This document shows positions 8,444 to 17,121 of a stretch of 64,000 nucleotides of DNA, one piece after another. Position 1 is the first letter of the stretch, and the number at the start of each line of letters is the position of its first letter. The notes under the pieces were generated by a model. It was given only the letters and a program-made list of their open reading frames with translations, searched no databases and was not told the origin of the DNA. Position numbers and translations under genes: made by a program. Source of the DNA: Gracilimonas mengyeensis (GTDB lineage Bacteria; Bacteroidota; Rhodothermia; Balneolales; Balneolaceae); NCBI RefSeq assembly GCF_900182705.1, contig NZ_FXTP01000013.1, positions 113,743-177,742 on the forward strand, written 5' to 3'.

Positions 8444-11400
8444 TCATTCTACCTTTATTAAGTTATCCATCCTTACCAGGTCGGGTCGGGTTCCATAAGG
8501 ATCAATGCTCACAAACTGTGGCAAGCTGTCAACTTTAAAGGATAGCTGCTGCTTGCCATCTCGAATGGTTCTGGACTCCAATAAGATAATCTGCTCCCTG
8601 GAAGCCTCTGAAGGATGTTCGGTAAACAGTCCAATCGGTATTGGCTCCTGCATAGAAACCGGTAATTCAACTCCGTTCACCGCTTCAAATTTTGCGGCAT
8701 TAATGGTGATTTGTAACTTATAGCGGCCATCAGCAAGTTGCTCGTACTCCACATTATTCACCGAAAGATCGTAAGTAATGATTTTCTTAAACCAGTCATC
8801 AACCAGGGAATGATGCTTTTCAGGGGTTATCTTGTACAATTCATCCAGGAATTCCCGGGAAGTCACCGTGGCATCGGTTTCGTGTTGATGATGTGTTACC
8901 AACGTTTTTAATACTTGATTTAGGGACTTTTCGCCTATCAATTCTTTGAGGGCGAGCATCACCATATAGCTTTTGCCATACAGCATGTAATGCTCGCCTT
9001 GCTCCAGGTACAGCGGTTGCTCCGGCGTTGAGGCGTAAGAGCGTCCGTTGAAATAGGTGTGATTGGCAGATTTACCCAGCTGGAATAATGAAGACATTCC
9101 GTAGTGTTTTTCCATCACCACGGCTTCGGTGTACTTGGCAAATCCTTCCACAAAAATAGCTCCTCCACTGATGCTTTGGGTACTCAGCATATGTCCCCAC
9201 CACTGATGTGCCACTTCATGGATAGTCCGTTTTGTCACCAGGTTGAAGACCTCCGGTGCCCGTTCATCCACCAGGTAAAAATTATCTTCTACCATGCTGA
9301 TGGTACCGGCGGCAGCATATCCCCCAAATCTCCAATACGAAGGAATTTCTACAACGCGCAGGTGATCGAGCCGATATTTTCCAAACTCCTGTTGTGCATA
9401 ATCCAGGGTTTGCCTCATGCTTTCCATAGTGGTTTGATTATTGAATGTATGCTTGGCATGGTAATAATGCTCTAAGTTGATGCCTTTGTAATTTTCATGC
9501 TCTATGGCATACTCAGCGGAGTGATAGGTGATAGCAGGGGCAACCGGTTTTTGGGCTTTATAGTGATAGTAATGGCGGCCGTTTTCAGTCCATTGCTCTT
9601 CAAGATGGCCGATTGAGATGCCGGTTTGGGAGTCAGGGACTGACAAGATGGTTTCAAAATCAACCCGGCCAAAACCGGATTCCATCACATCAAAGTCAGC
9701 TGCCGAAGGTTGCTCAAAGGCACGTTTTGGGAGTCCTCGTTTTTCACGTTCGGTATTATCGCTGATTTCCAGATCGTCGGTGTAGCCCAAATAGGGACTG
9801 AAATCGCGCATATGCACAAAGCTTCCGTTATCCACCAGGTCTCTTCCGGATTGCAGGCCTTTATGGCTACCATCCGCGGTAAACGCAAGCGTAACCGTAT
9901 CACCAGGCAAAACCGGGCTCTCAAATCTAAACTCAAAAAGCCCAAGGTCGGAGTTCTGTGCAATTAGTTGGGCCTTTTCAAGCCTAAGATTGGTCATAGG
10001 TTTTTTTTGGATGATGAGCGCCCTGGAAACCACGGAGTCACTTTTATTTTTAAGTACATAAGTGGCATCCACAGCATAGCTTCTTTCTTCGGGATAAAGT
10101 GCCACATCGGTTTTGATGGAAACGGGGTAAAGCCACGGTTCCTCGTCATAATGTTTATACTTTTTCTCATAGTCCGCCCACCGGTCCAGCCTTTCTTCAG
10201 AATACAGATACTCGGTTTCAATGTTGGTTTTGTAGAAGATCATCCCGGAGGTGCCAAGAAATCCCAATCCAAGTACTACAAGCACTGTTGTTTTCTTTAC
10301 CGTCCAGCCTCTGAAAAGCTGTTTAAGATGAATGCCAAAGCTTTCCGTAATCCCTCTTCGCCAGACGTGTAATGCAAGCAGAGAAAGTATCAACCCTAAA
10401 AAGAGCCAGTGAGTGGATAAAAGGTAAAAACTGGATGCGCTGTTGCTTACGCCCGACATATCAGAAAAAGTAACCGATGGCATTGCCCCAATTTGCAGCA
10501 ATTGGTGTTCAATACCGAGTTTACCCGAGAGAGGCGTCCCAAATACCGCGACCACTAATCCGGTGATTGCCATCCCCAGGTACTTACCGGACGACAGGGA
10601 TTGTATGAACAATCCAAGCAAGAGATAGAAAACGAGCGGAATTCCCTGGAAGTAATACAGGGAAAGATAGGTTCCCGGATCAATTCGGGGATAGTCCAAC
10701 AGCATCTGGAAGGCTATGGCGATGATAATCTCCAGACTGATAAACAAAAAAGGGATACATAAAAGTACCGACACTTTGGACCAGAAGAAGGAGGCATTGG
10801 AAGAAGGAGTAGCATCTAAAATCAGATGAAATTGCTCACTGCGTTCTTTCCATGCCCATTCGCCGCTGTAAAATACAATCAGCAACAACCCGAAGATAAA
10901 GATAGCGGTGTTATTCATTCCTGCTAAAAGGGAGGTGACCGGGTAGAGGCTTTCCGAATAACTACCTCCACCCATAAGCGTTGTGTAAAACTCTGAGCTG
11001 ATGATAAAAGCCACCAACACCATCATCGCCTGAAAGGGCAAACTTTTTAGCAGTTGCTTGAGGCCCATGTTAGTTTGTGAGAGAAATCCCTGCCAAAAAA
11101 TTCTACCGGAATGTGTAGATGGAACTACGGGTTGATAGGCTGCATTGGGCGATACGTCTTTCCTCAGAGTTTCTTTATCTGAAAAAGATTTTTGGTTCCT
11201 TTGCTGTAAGGCTCGGAATGAAAATAATCGGTAGGCAATTCCGAGCATAACAAACGACAGAGTGATCCAAAGCAGGCGATTAAGCAGGAAATTACCGGTG
11301 AGTGATACCAGTACTTCGTTTTTTTGAAGAGGCTTGAGGTACTGGCTTTGCTCCATAAAGGCTGAGATTCCAAAAGGATCACCCAGGGCCGCCAGCCTCA

Positions 11401-12019
11401 TATTGTCCGTATGAGTGGGAGCTGAATCAGCCAGGATGGGGGAGTTGAAGAAAAAGGAACACACGAAATAGAGCACATACACCATCACCGCGGAGGAATA
11501 AACCGCCATCCTGTTTTTGGTGAGCAATCCCACGGAAAAGATAAAGGCCGAACAGATCAGGACATTAGGAAATACGAATACCAGCCAGTTCCAGAAGTAG
11601 GGAAAGAGGCTGAATGTAGCCAGGCGTTCGGGGTCCAAATCGAAAAGAAGGTGCCCGGCCATCATCCCCAAAACCAACGGACTTACGGCCAGCAGGCTAA
11701 ACAAAAATACGCCGCCAAAACGGCTGATAAAGAACTGATGCTTTTGAACGCCGGTGCTGAATACAATTTCCTCCATGTGGTGATCCCGGTCCCGCAAAAT
11801 CCCGTTGATCACAAAAAACATGATGGCAAACACATCGCCCAGCGTAAAAATGGAGATGTAATAGCTGATCTGATAAGGGGCGTTAAAGTCGACCATATCA
11901 GGCGCAAAAGCCTGTCCGCCTACCTGCAAACCAGTCAGGAAAAACAGGATCATTGCGGCGGGTAAGGCCCAAAGTTTTCGCTGGTACTGGATTTCGAATT
12001 TGAGTAAGGCAGTAATCAT
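8444..12019 (-). CDS. ABC-2 type permease fused to an M1-family aminopeptidase domain
   Basis: A 1191-residue fusion. The N-terminal half has twelve or so membrane segments in two ABC-2-like permease blocks (about 10-270 and 330-600). The C-terminal half (from about 620) is extracytoplasmic and carries the M1 zinc site HEVAHQWWGH (His934, Glu935, His938) with a third glutamate in FVEGFAKYTE about 20 residues later and a downstream tyrosine region (HYMLYGKSYMV). Such fusions are known in Bacteroidota and usually lie beside an ATPase gene. Here the ATPase gene overlaps by 4 bases. The role may be coupled export and trimming of peptides, but this is inference. The zinc ligands are intact, so the peptidase is probably active. 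Confidence 0.88.
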   Translation of the reverse strand: MITALLKFEIQYQRKLWALPAAMILFFLTGLQVGGQAFAPDMVDFNAPYQISYYISIFTLGDVFAIMFFVINGILRDRDHHMEEIVFSTGVQKHQFFISRFGGVFLFSLLAVSPLVLGMMAGHLLFDLDPERLATFSLFPYFWNWLVFVFPNVLICSAFIFSVGLLTKNRMAVYSSAVMVYVLYFVCSFFFNSPILADSAPTHTDNMRLAALGDPFGISAFMEQSQYLKPLQKNEVLVSLTGNFLLNRLLWITLSFVMLGIAYRLFSFRALQQRNQKSFSDKETLRKDVSPNAAYQPVVPSTHSGRIFWQGFLSQTNMGLKQLLKSLPFQAMMVLVAFIISSEFYTTLMGGGSYSESLYPVTSLLAGMNNTAIFIFGLLLIVFYSGEWAWKERSEQFHLILDATPSSNASFFWSKVSVLLCIPFLFISLEIIIAIAFQMLLDYPRIDPGTYLSLYYFQGIPLVFYLLLGLFIQSLSSGKYLGMAITGLVVAVFGTPLSGKLGIEHQLLQIGAMPSVTFSDMSGVSNSASSFYLLSTHWLFLGLILSLLALHVWRRGITESFGIHLKQLFRGWTVKKTTVLVVLGLGFLGTSGMIFYKTNIETEYLYSEERLDRWADYEKKYKHYDEEPWLYPVSIKTDVALYPEERSYAVDATYVLKNKSDSVVSRALIIQKKPMTNLRLEKAQLIAQNSDLGLFEFRFESPVLPGDTVTLAFTADGSHKGLQSGRDLVDNGSFVHMRDFSPYLGYTDDLEISDNTEREKRGLPKRAFEQPSAADFDVMESGFGRVDFETILSVPDSQTGISIGHLEEQWTENGRHYYHYKAQKPVAPAITYHSAEYAIEHENYKGINLEHYYHAKHTFNNQTTMESMRQTLDYAQQEFGKYRLDHLRVVEIPSYWRFGGYAAAGTISMVEDNFYLVDERAPEVFNLVTKRTIHEVAHQWWGHMLSTQSISGGAIFVEGFAKYTEAVVMEKHYGMSSLFQLGKSANHTYFNGRSYASTPEQPLYLEQGEHYMLYGKSYMVMLALKELIGEKSLNQVLKTLVTHHQHETDATVTSREFLDELYKITPEKHHSLVDDWFKKIITYDLSVNNVEYEQLADGRYKLQITINAAKFEAVNGVELPVSMQEPIPIGLFTEHPSEASREQIILLESRTIRDGKQQLSFKVDSLPQFVSIDPYGTRPDLVRMDNLIKVE

Positions 12020-12912
12020 GATACCCCCATAGTTTGTGGTTCGGAAGTAGAGACCATGGAGAAATAGAAGTCTTCCAGGTTGGGAGTTACGGCTTCAAAA
12101 TCGTTGCCTGGTGCGTGATCTGCTTTAATGTGGATTTGTGTGTTGCCCGCGGCAAGCCGGGTGGAAATGACCTGGTGATTTTCACGGTAATGATTCAATT
12201 CATCGGTGGATATAGTCTTCTTCCACACCTTACCATCCAGTGTTTTAACGAGATCGGAGGGATTGCCGTGAACCAGAATCCTGCCCCGGTCAAGGATGGC
12301 CATATTGGAACAGAGATTATACACATCCGCCACAATATGGGTGGAAAGAATGACGATGATATCTTCCCCGATTTTGCTAAGCAGGTTCAGGAAGCGATGC
12401 CGTTCTTCCGGGTCAAGTCCGGCTGTAGGTTCATCCACAATAATGATGCGGGGATTTCCAAGCAGCGCCTGGGCAATGCCAAACCGCCGGCGCATGCCCC
12501 CTGAATAGGTTTGAACATGTTTCTTCCGGTGCTCCCACAAATTAGTTTGATGGAGCAGGTTTTCAATTTGACGTTCCCGTTCTTTCTTGTCTAAAAGTCC
12601 CTTTAATACGGCAATATGATGTAGCAGCTCAATGGCGGAAGTTTTGGGATATACACCAAACTCCTGCGGCAGGTAGCCAAGTCCGTTGCGCACCACATTG
12701 GGTTTGGTCTGTATATCTTCCCCGTTGAAAAGAATCCTTCCTGAAGAAGGCGACTGCAGCGTGGCAATGGTTCGCATCAGGGTTGATTTGCCGGCGCCGT
12801 TGGCTCCCAGCAATCCATACATGCCGTTTTGTATGGTGAGGGATACTTGGTCCAGGGCTTGTACTCCGTTGGGATAGGTTTTCGAAAGTTGTTGTATGTC
12901 CAGCGTGTTCAT
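12016..12912 (-). CDS. ABC transporter ATP-binding protein
   Basis: Cytoplasmic ATPase for the overlapping permease-peptidase gene, 298 residues from the ATG at 12912 (a frame to 13011 adds 33 residues that do not match the family). All motifs are visible: Walker A LLGANGAGKSTLM, Q-loop GYLPQEFGVYP, signature YSGGMRRRFGIAQALL, Walker B IIIVDEPTAGLDPEER and the H-loop ILSTHIV. The C-terminal 80 residues match the drug-exporter (CcmA/NatA) style. Translation is probably coupled to the next gene through the 4-base overlap. It is divergent from the LytS/LytTR pair, with a 210-base shared promoter region. Confidence 0.93.
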   Translation of the reverse strand: MNTLDIQQLSKTYPNGVQALDQVSLTIQNGMYGLLGANGAGKSTLMRTIATLQSPSSGRILFNGEDIQTKPNVVRNGLGYLPQEFGVYPKTSAIELLHHIAVLKGLLDKKERERQIENLLHQTNLWEHRKKHVQTYSGGMRRRFGIAQALLGNPRIIIVDEPTAGLDPEERHRFLNLLSKIGEDIIVILSTHIVADVYNLCSNMAILDRGRILVHGNPSDLVKTLDGKVWKKTISTDELNHYRENHQVISTRLAAGNTQIHIKADHAPGNDFEAVTPNLEDFYFSMVSTSEPQTMGVS

Positions 12913-13122
12913 AAAGGCGCATTTTAAGTTGAATTTGAGCGAAACTACGAGCACTTGATTACGTTGTTTAGAGCGGATGACAGACAAACCTCTTTTTAAT
13001 ACAGACCCCATGAAATTGCATATGAAGCTTATTGATACGGAAAAGCACTGGGTTCATCCCAAAAATGATAGTGTTCGTCCAGGGGCAGAGAATGAAAGCC
13101 TGATTTCCTCTATTTTTGCGTC

Positions 13123-14256
13123 ATGAAAAATGCTTTAATGAAATATCGAGCCTTTGGGATTGGACCGGCTGTCACTTTCGGGATGATCCTCTTGATGGAG
13201 TTTATCGACCTGATCCGGATTCCTGAAGATGAATGGATTACCAATACTATTCTATTCAGCTTTTATGCTTTTTTCACATCCCTGGCCATCCATAAATACC
13301 TCCAAAAGGGAGGCACAGTGATTAGGGTTGTGGCCGGTTTTATCATGCTGGCTATAGTGATTTTCAGTATTGGCTATTTTACCGGTCACCTGGTGGATAA
13401 TCCCCTGATGATTTTGCTGATGATCTCCTTTTGGCTGATCCTCTTTTACTTTATTCTGCCTGATTTTTTCAGCAAGTACCGGTTGCTCATTATGGGTTTA
13501 TACGGGGGATCAGCGCTTTTCTTTTTATATGCCCGTTTGTTTACCGGCAGCTTTGAACTATACGAAAGCACTTACAAGTTTTGGGCCTTAAGCCTGTTCT
13601 TACTCCCTGTTCCCATCCTGATGGGGCTTTGGTTTTATGAACAATGGAAATGGTTCCGTACTCTGAAAGCAGAGAAAGCCCGGGCAGAACTGGCCCTCTT
13701 GCGAAGCCAGATCAACCCGCATTTTTTCTTCAATACCCTGAACAATCTCTATTCGCTGGTGGTCAATCAATCCGATCAGGCCCCGGATGTCATTCTGAAA
13801 CTGTCGGATATAATGCGGTATACTATTTACGATGGGAAAAAAGATCAGGTATCACTGAAAGAGGAAGTGGATTACCTGCAGCGATATATCGATCTACATA
13901 AAATACGATATCAAAAAGAGGTGGACATTCGCTTTGAAAAACCGGAGGATGAGGAGGTGAAAGTCGCACCGCTGTTGTTCATTATACCGCTGGAAAATGC
14001 TTTTAAGCATGGAGTGGAAAGTCTGCGGAAGGGAGCGTATATCCATGCTTCCTTACAAGAAGAGCCTGAAACGGGGGAGGTGGTCTTCCAAATTCAGAAT
14101 AATTATGAGAAGCAGGATGGTTCTGAAGCTAACGATGGTATTGGCCTGCGAAACCTGAAGCAGCGATTGGAACTTCTGTATCCCAACCGTCATACGCTGA
14201 ATATTGAGAACAAAGAAGGCGTATTTTCTTTAACTCTACAGCTCAACACGCTATGA
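13123..14256 (+). CDS. LytS/YehU-type sensor histidine kinase
   Basis: Membrane sensor kinase of 377 residues. The first 170 residues hold five to six hydrophobic segments with no separate periplasmic sensor domain. A short linker (YEQWKWFRTLKAEKARAE) leads to the His_kinase domain (PF06580 type) with the phospho-acceptor in SQINPHFFFNTLNNLYS (His200). The catalytic domain shows N-box PLENAFKHGVES and G-box GIGLRNLKQRLELLYP. The stop overlaps the start of the LytTR regulator by 4 bases, giving a standard two-gene operon. It is divergent from the ABC/peptidase operon, which may be a target. The stimulus is unknown. Confidence 0.93.
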   Translation: MKNALMKYRAFGIGPAVTFGMILLMEFIDLIRIPEDEWITNTILFSFYAFFTSLAIHKYLQKGGTVIRVVAGFIMLAIVIFSIGYFTGHLVDNPLMILLMISFWLILFYFILPDFFSKYRLLIMGLYGGSALFFLYARLFTGSFELYESTYKFWALSLFLLPVPILMGLWFYEQWKWFRTLKAEKARAELALLRSQINPHFFFNTLNNLYSLVVNQSDQAPDVILKLSDIMRYTIYDGKKDQVSLKEEVDYLQRYIDLHKIRYQKEVDIRFEKPEDEEVKVAPLLFIIPLENAFKHGVESLRKGAYIHASLQEEPETGEVVFQIQNNYEKQDGSEANDGIGLRNLKQRLELLYPNRHTLNIENKEGVFSLTLQLNTL

Positions 14257-14966
14257 TCAAATGCATCATTGTAGATGACGAACCCCTGGCACACGACTTG
14301 CTCAAGACATTCTGCGAGCGATTGCCTCACCTGAAAGTTACCGCCCAGTGTTATGATGCCCTGGAGGCGATGGAGTGGCTCAATTCAAACACGGCAGATC
14401 TTATGTTTTTGGATTTACAGATGCCCAAGCTCAAAGGCTTTGATTTTCTTCGAACCCTTCGGCACCCGCCAAAGGTCATTGTGACTACCGCGTATAAAGA
14501 ACATGCGCTCGAGGGCTTTGAACTGGCGGTAGAAGATTACCTGGTGAAACCCTTTAGTTTTGAACGGTTTTTGAAGGCGGTTAATAAGGCCGTTGCGGAA
14601 TTTCCATCAACCGGGAAAAATCAGGAAAGACAAAATAGGGAGGAAGCATTGACTTCCAGTTTCTTTGTGAAAGGAGATCAGCAGTATCACCAGGTGAAAG
14701 CAGAGAAGATTTTGTACGCCGAAGCCCGCGGGAATTACTCCGCTTTGTTTTTGGAGGGAGATCAAGAACTGCAGGTGCATGAAAAGATCTCGGACCTGGA
14801 AGAAATGCTTCCGGCTCCGTCATTTATGCGGGTACACCGGTCCTTCATTGTTTCGGTAGATAAGATCAAAAGCATCCAGGGAAATACGATAACGATAGGA
14901 AAATCAGAAGTGCCTATCGGACAGACTTACAGTAAGATTGTCCGGGATATTATTTTGAAGATGTAG
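14253..14966 (+). CDS. LytTR-family response regulator
   Basis: Partner of the preceding kinase, 237 residues. The receiver domain (about 1-120) has the acidic pair IIVDDEPLAHDLL, phospho-acceptor Asp54 in LMFLDLQMPK and the lysine in YLVKPFSF. The LytTR DNA-binding domain (about 135-235) shows FFVKGDQQYHQVKAEKILY, ARGNYSALF and MRVHRSFIVSVDKI. LytTR proteins usually bind direct repeats upstream of targets. The shared region in front of the divergent ABC operon (12913-13122) is the first place to look, although I did not find an obvious direct repeat there. Confidence 0.93.
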   Translation: MIKCIIVDDEPLAHDLLKTFCERLPHLKVTAQCYDALEAMEWLNSNTADLMFLDLQMPKLKGFDFLRTLRHPPKVIVTTAYKEHALEGFELAVEDYLVKPFSFERFLKAVNKAVAEFPSTGKNQERQNREEALTSSFFVKGDQQYHQVKAEKILYAEARGNYSALFLEGDQELQVHEKISDLEEMLPAPSFMRVHRSFIVSVDKIKSIQGNTITIGKSEVPIGQTYSKIVRDIILKM

Positions 14967-15203
14967 CTGGGACTGTGATAGTACCTATAAGTCAGGTAGC
15001 AAGATCAAGGAGTTCTTCACCTATAGAGGAAGAGAAAAGAGGGCAGAAGTGAGTGGGGAGCATACTCGCTTTATGAAGATTCTTGAGCTGAAAACCAGCA
15101 AGTATGTACGGAATATAAGGTTTGACTCGTTGGGAATGTGATTTATAGCACTTCTAAAACTCCAGCTTATCGTAATTTAATAAATGAACTAGGGCATCTC
15201 CCA

Positions 15204-15227
15204 GTTCTTTTGTGCCGACAAAAGAAC
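15204..15227. repeat. perfect 10-bp hairpin
   Basis: GTTCTTTTGT at 15204-15213 pairs with ACAAAAGAAC at 15218-15227 across a GCCG loop. There is no T-run after it, so it is more likely a repeat-type palindrome than a terminator. Confidence 0.6.
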
Positions 15228-15474
15228 CAAAAACTCTCGCCATCGAAAAAAGAGCTAAAGTTGACTCCATTACGCTAAAAGAAATCAATGCTCCATCACA
15301 GGACTTGCAGGAAAGTCATGAGCCATGCGGTATGATTTCTTTCTTCACGCTGCATTTCATCATCTTCTTCACGCTCTTTTTTCAAAAGGCAAATTATGAA
15401 GATAATTTTCTGTGTCTCCGAAATGATATTTTTAATTATGAGCTTGGTAGCAGGTTCAAAGTGTCCTTCTCCTT

Positions 15475-15626
15475 CTGAAGGCTAAGCCTTCAGGTACTTT
15501 TGCTTTTGAGGTACAACCTCAAAAGATCCCTTGGTAACGATCCCTCGGTATAATTATCTCCAATTTCATAAAGAGATCTTTTCAAGTTGCACTTGAAAAG
15601 TACAAGCATGAGGAGGCTTCGCCTCC
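15475..15626. repeat. cluster of four perfect hairpins with 3-base loops
   Basis: Stems are CTGAAGGC/GCCTTCAG (15475-15493), TTTTGAGGT/ACCTCAAAA (15504-15524), CTTTTCAAGT/ACTTGAAAAG (15578-15600) and GGAGGC/GCCTCC (15612-15626). The loops are TAA, ACA, TGC and TTC. GTAC lies next to three of them. The set looks like nested palindromic repeat units, not a gene. Confidence 0.65.
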
Positions 15627-15686
15627 GTTAATCTGATTTAAGATTGGGTGTAAATTTTGAATTTTGGATTTTGAATGCTGAATTTG

Positions 15687-15763
15687 CATTGGTCATTGGT
15701 CATTGGTCATTGGTCATTGGTCATTGGTCATTGGTCATTGGTCATTGGTCATTGGTCATTGGT
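15687..15763. repeat. heptamer tandem repeat, CATTGGT x 11
   Basis: Eleven uninterrupted copies of CATTGGT (77 bases) lie 43 bases upstream of the methyltransferase start. In one frame they encode a repeating GHWSLVI stretch, but this lies upstream of the likely start and is probably not translated. Confidence 0.9.
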
Positions 15764-15805
15764 CATTTAGTTCTGACTCCTGAATTCTTGTCAACGAACG
15801 TAACA

Positions 15806-16492
15806 ATGAAAAAACTTAAATCTGATAAAAAGAAAAAGGCGCCTTGGCCTACCAAGGATGCTATGGCACAGGTTTACGAAATGAATCTTTGGGGCGGGGA
15901 AGGGGATGATTTTTATTCAGGCTCCGGCTCGCATCACCCTGATATCGTTGATCCTTATATAGAGAAAGTACGTTCATTCTTGAAATCCTTTGAAGAACCA
16001 TTGGTGGTATGTGATTTGGGCTGCGGGGATTTCAACGTTGGCAGGCAGTTGATTGACCATGCTAAAAAGTATATTGCGGTGGATATCGTTGAAGAGCTCA
16101 TCAATCGTAATAAAGAAAAATACCAGGAGGAAAAGCTGGAATTCCGTTGCCTGGATTTAGCTATGGAAAAATGGCCCTCCGGAGATTGTGCAATCCTGCG
16201 AAATGTACTTCAGCATTTGTCCAATGCGGAGATACAAGCCATCGTGAGAAAGCTGCCCGGTTTTAAATATGTGATTCTAACAGAACATGTGCCTGACGGG
16301 GATTTTATTCCAAACAAAGATATCATTTCGGGGCAGGGAATCAGGCTGAAAAAGAAAAGCGGGGTAGACTTGTTGGCTTCACCTTTTAACCTGGAAGTCG
16401 AAGAAGCAACGCAATGGCTTTCGATTCCTTCCAAAGAATGGGGTGGAAGGGTGGTTACGACCTTGTATGAAATGGGAGATTTTGAATGTTGA
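15806..16492 (+). CDS. class I SAM-dependent methyltransferase
   Basis: Methyltransferase of 228 residues from the ATG at 15806; upstream in-frame codons run through the heptamer repeat and are rejected. Motif I is VVCDLGCGDFNVGRQLI, followed by the acidic strand-2 end in IAVDIVEELI and a motif like CAILRNVLQHLSNAEI, which is the usual post-motif II of Rossmann methyltransferases. The substrate is unknown. The N-terminus is lysine-rich (MKKLKSDKKKKAPWP). A direct repeat (GATTTTGAATGYTGAATT) lies at 15667-15684 and again over the stop codon at 16478-16495, so the gene sits between repeats and may have been moved as a unit. Confidence 0.82.
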   Translation: MKKLKSDKKKKAPWPTKDAMAQVYEMNLWGGEGDDFYSGSGSHHPDIVDPYIEKVRSFLKSFEEPLVVCDLGCGDFNVGRQLIDHAKKYIAVDIVEELINRNKEKYQEEKLEFRCLDLAMEKWPSGDCAILRNVLQHLSNAEIQAIVRKLPGFKYVILTEHVPDGDFIPNKDIISGQGIRLKKKSGVDLLASPFNLEVEEATQWLSIPSKEWGGRVVTTLYEMGDFEC

Positions 16493-16508
16493 ATTATGGA
16501 TTCTAAAC

Positions 16509-16536
16509 TGAGTTCTGAGTTCTGAGTTCTGAGTTC
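16509..16536. repeat. heptamer tandem repeat, TGAGTTC x 4
   Basis: Four perfect copies of a 7-base unit just downstream of the methyltransferase gene. The repeat period is the same as at 15687 and 56823. Confidence 0.85.
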
Positions 16537-16686
16537 GAGATTCTTTATCTATTTTCTTTGCCATTGCATTTGCCCAAAAGTTGTAGAAGATCTTCATCTA
16601 AAGATAGCCTCTAGAATTGGTGAAATGTGCAATTAGGACTTTGTACAAGACCAATTCAAAGTAGCAGAGTCAGTTAAAACTGCTGG

Positions 16687-17037
16687 CTATTCCCGAACTT
16701 CTTCAATAATGGATTCACCGCTGCTTTGGTCCTCTCCAGTCCATTGCCACTTTTCGTGAAGTCGAAGCCTGCCATCGGGAAGTAATTTCGGGCTTGAGTG
16801 ACATTTCCCGGTCTTGAGTTCTCCGTCTGTGTTTACGTGAGAGTATCGCATTTCCAAATGATTGTCAGCTCCAACCTTCGCTGTTAAGGTGCCAAAGTGA
16901 ATGTTGCCGCCCTCATAAGTGGCCCAAACGGCATCACCTTTTTGGCGATAGTGAAAGAGGGTTTCACCGCTGACATCGCCATTGCTGGTATTTTCCACAG
17001 ATCGGAATTTACGGTTGTTGTAGTTGATAGTGGTCAT
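16687..17037 (-). CDS. small conserved protein of the group often labelled n-acetylglutamate synthase
   Basis: About 116 residues from the ATG at 17037 (MTTINYNNRKFRSVENTSNG). The sequence is beta-rich with repeated short strands (GETLFHYRQKGDAVWATYEGGNIHFGTLTAK, LEMRYSHVNTDGELKTGKC, GRLRLHEKWQW). Databases often label such proteins n-acetylglutamate synthase, but nothing here resembles ArgA or a GNAT fold, so I treat the function as unknown. No signal peptide. It lies 85 bases beyond the start of the serine hydrolase gene on the same strand. Confidence 0.65.
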   Translation of the reverse strand: MTTINYNNRKFRSVENTSNGDVSGETLFHYRQKGDAVWATYEGGNIHFGTLTAKVGADNHLEMRYSHVNTDGELKTGKCHSSPKLLPDGRLRLHEKWQWTGEDQSSGESIIEEVRE

Positions 17038-17121
17038 AGGAGATATTGCTGTGATGGCATTACACATTTGGTTCGTTAAGAGATAATGGACAGATTGTGC
17101 AATCCACTCTACTTACCCTGA

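Larger units (their letters stand above)
14967..15805. other. 839-base region without a convincing gene, rich in palindromes
   Basis: Lies between the LytTR regulator and the methyltransferase. It holds one 10-bp hairpin, a cluster of four tight hairpins and an 11-copy heptamer repeat (listed separately). The 88-codon frame at 15212-15478 overlaps these repeats and resembles no family, so I do not call it a gene. Confidence 0.6.

Noticed and set aside
15212..15478. An 88-codon + strand ORF
   Set aside because: It crosses palindromic repeats, has no ribosome-binding site and the product resembles nothing.
15644..15805. N-terminal extension of the methyltransferase with repeated GHWSLVI
   Set aside because: It is the translation of the heptamer repeat; the family similarity starts after the ATG at 15806.
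16687..17037. N-acetylglutamate synthase function
   Set aside because: The name comes from database habit; the sequence has neither an ArgA-like kinase nor a GNAT domain.
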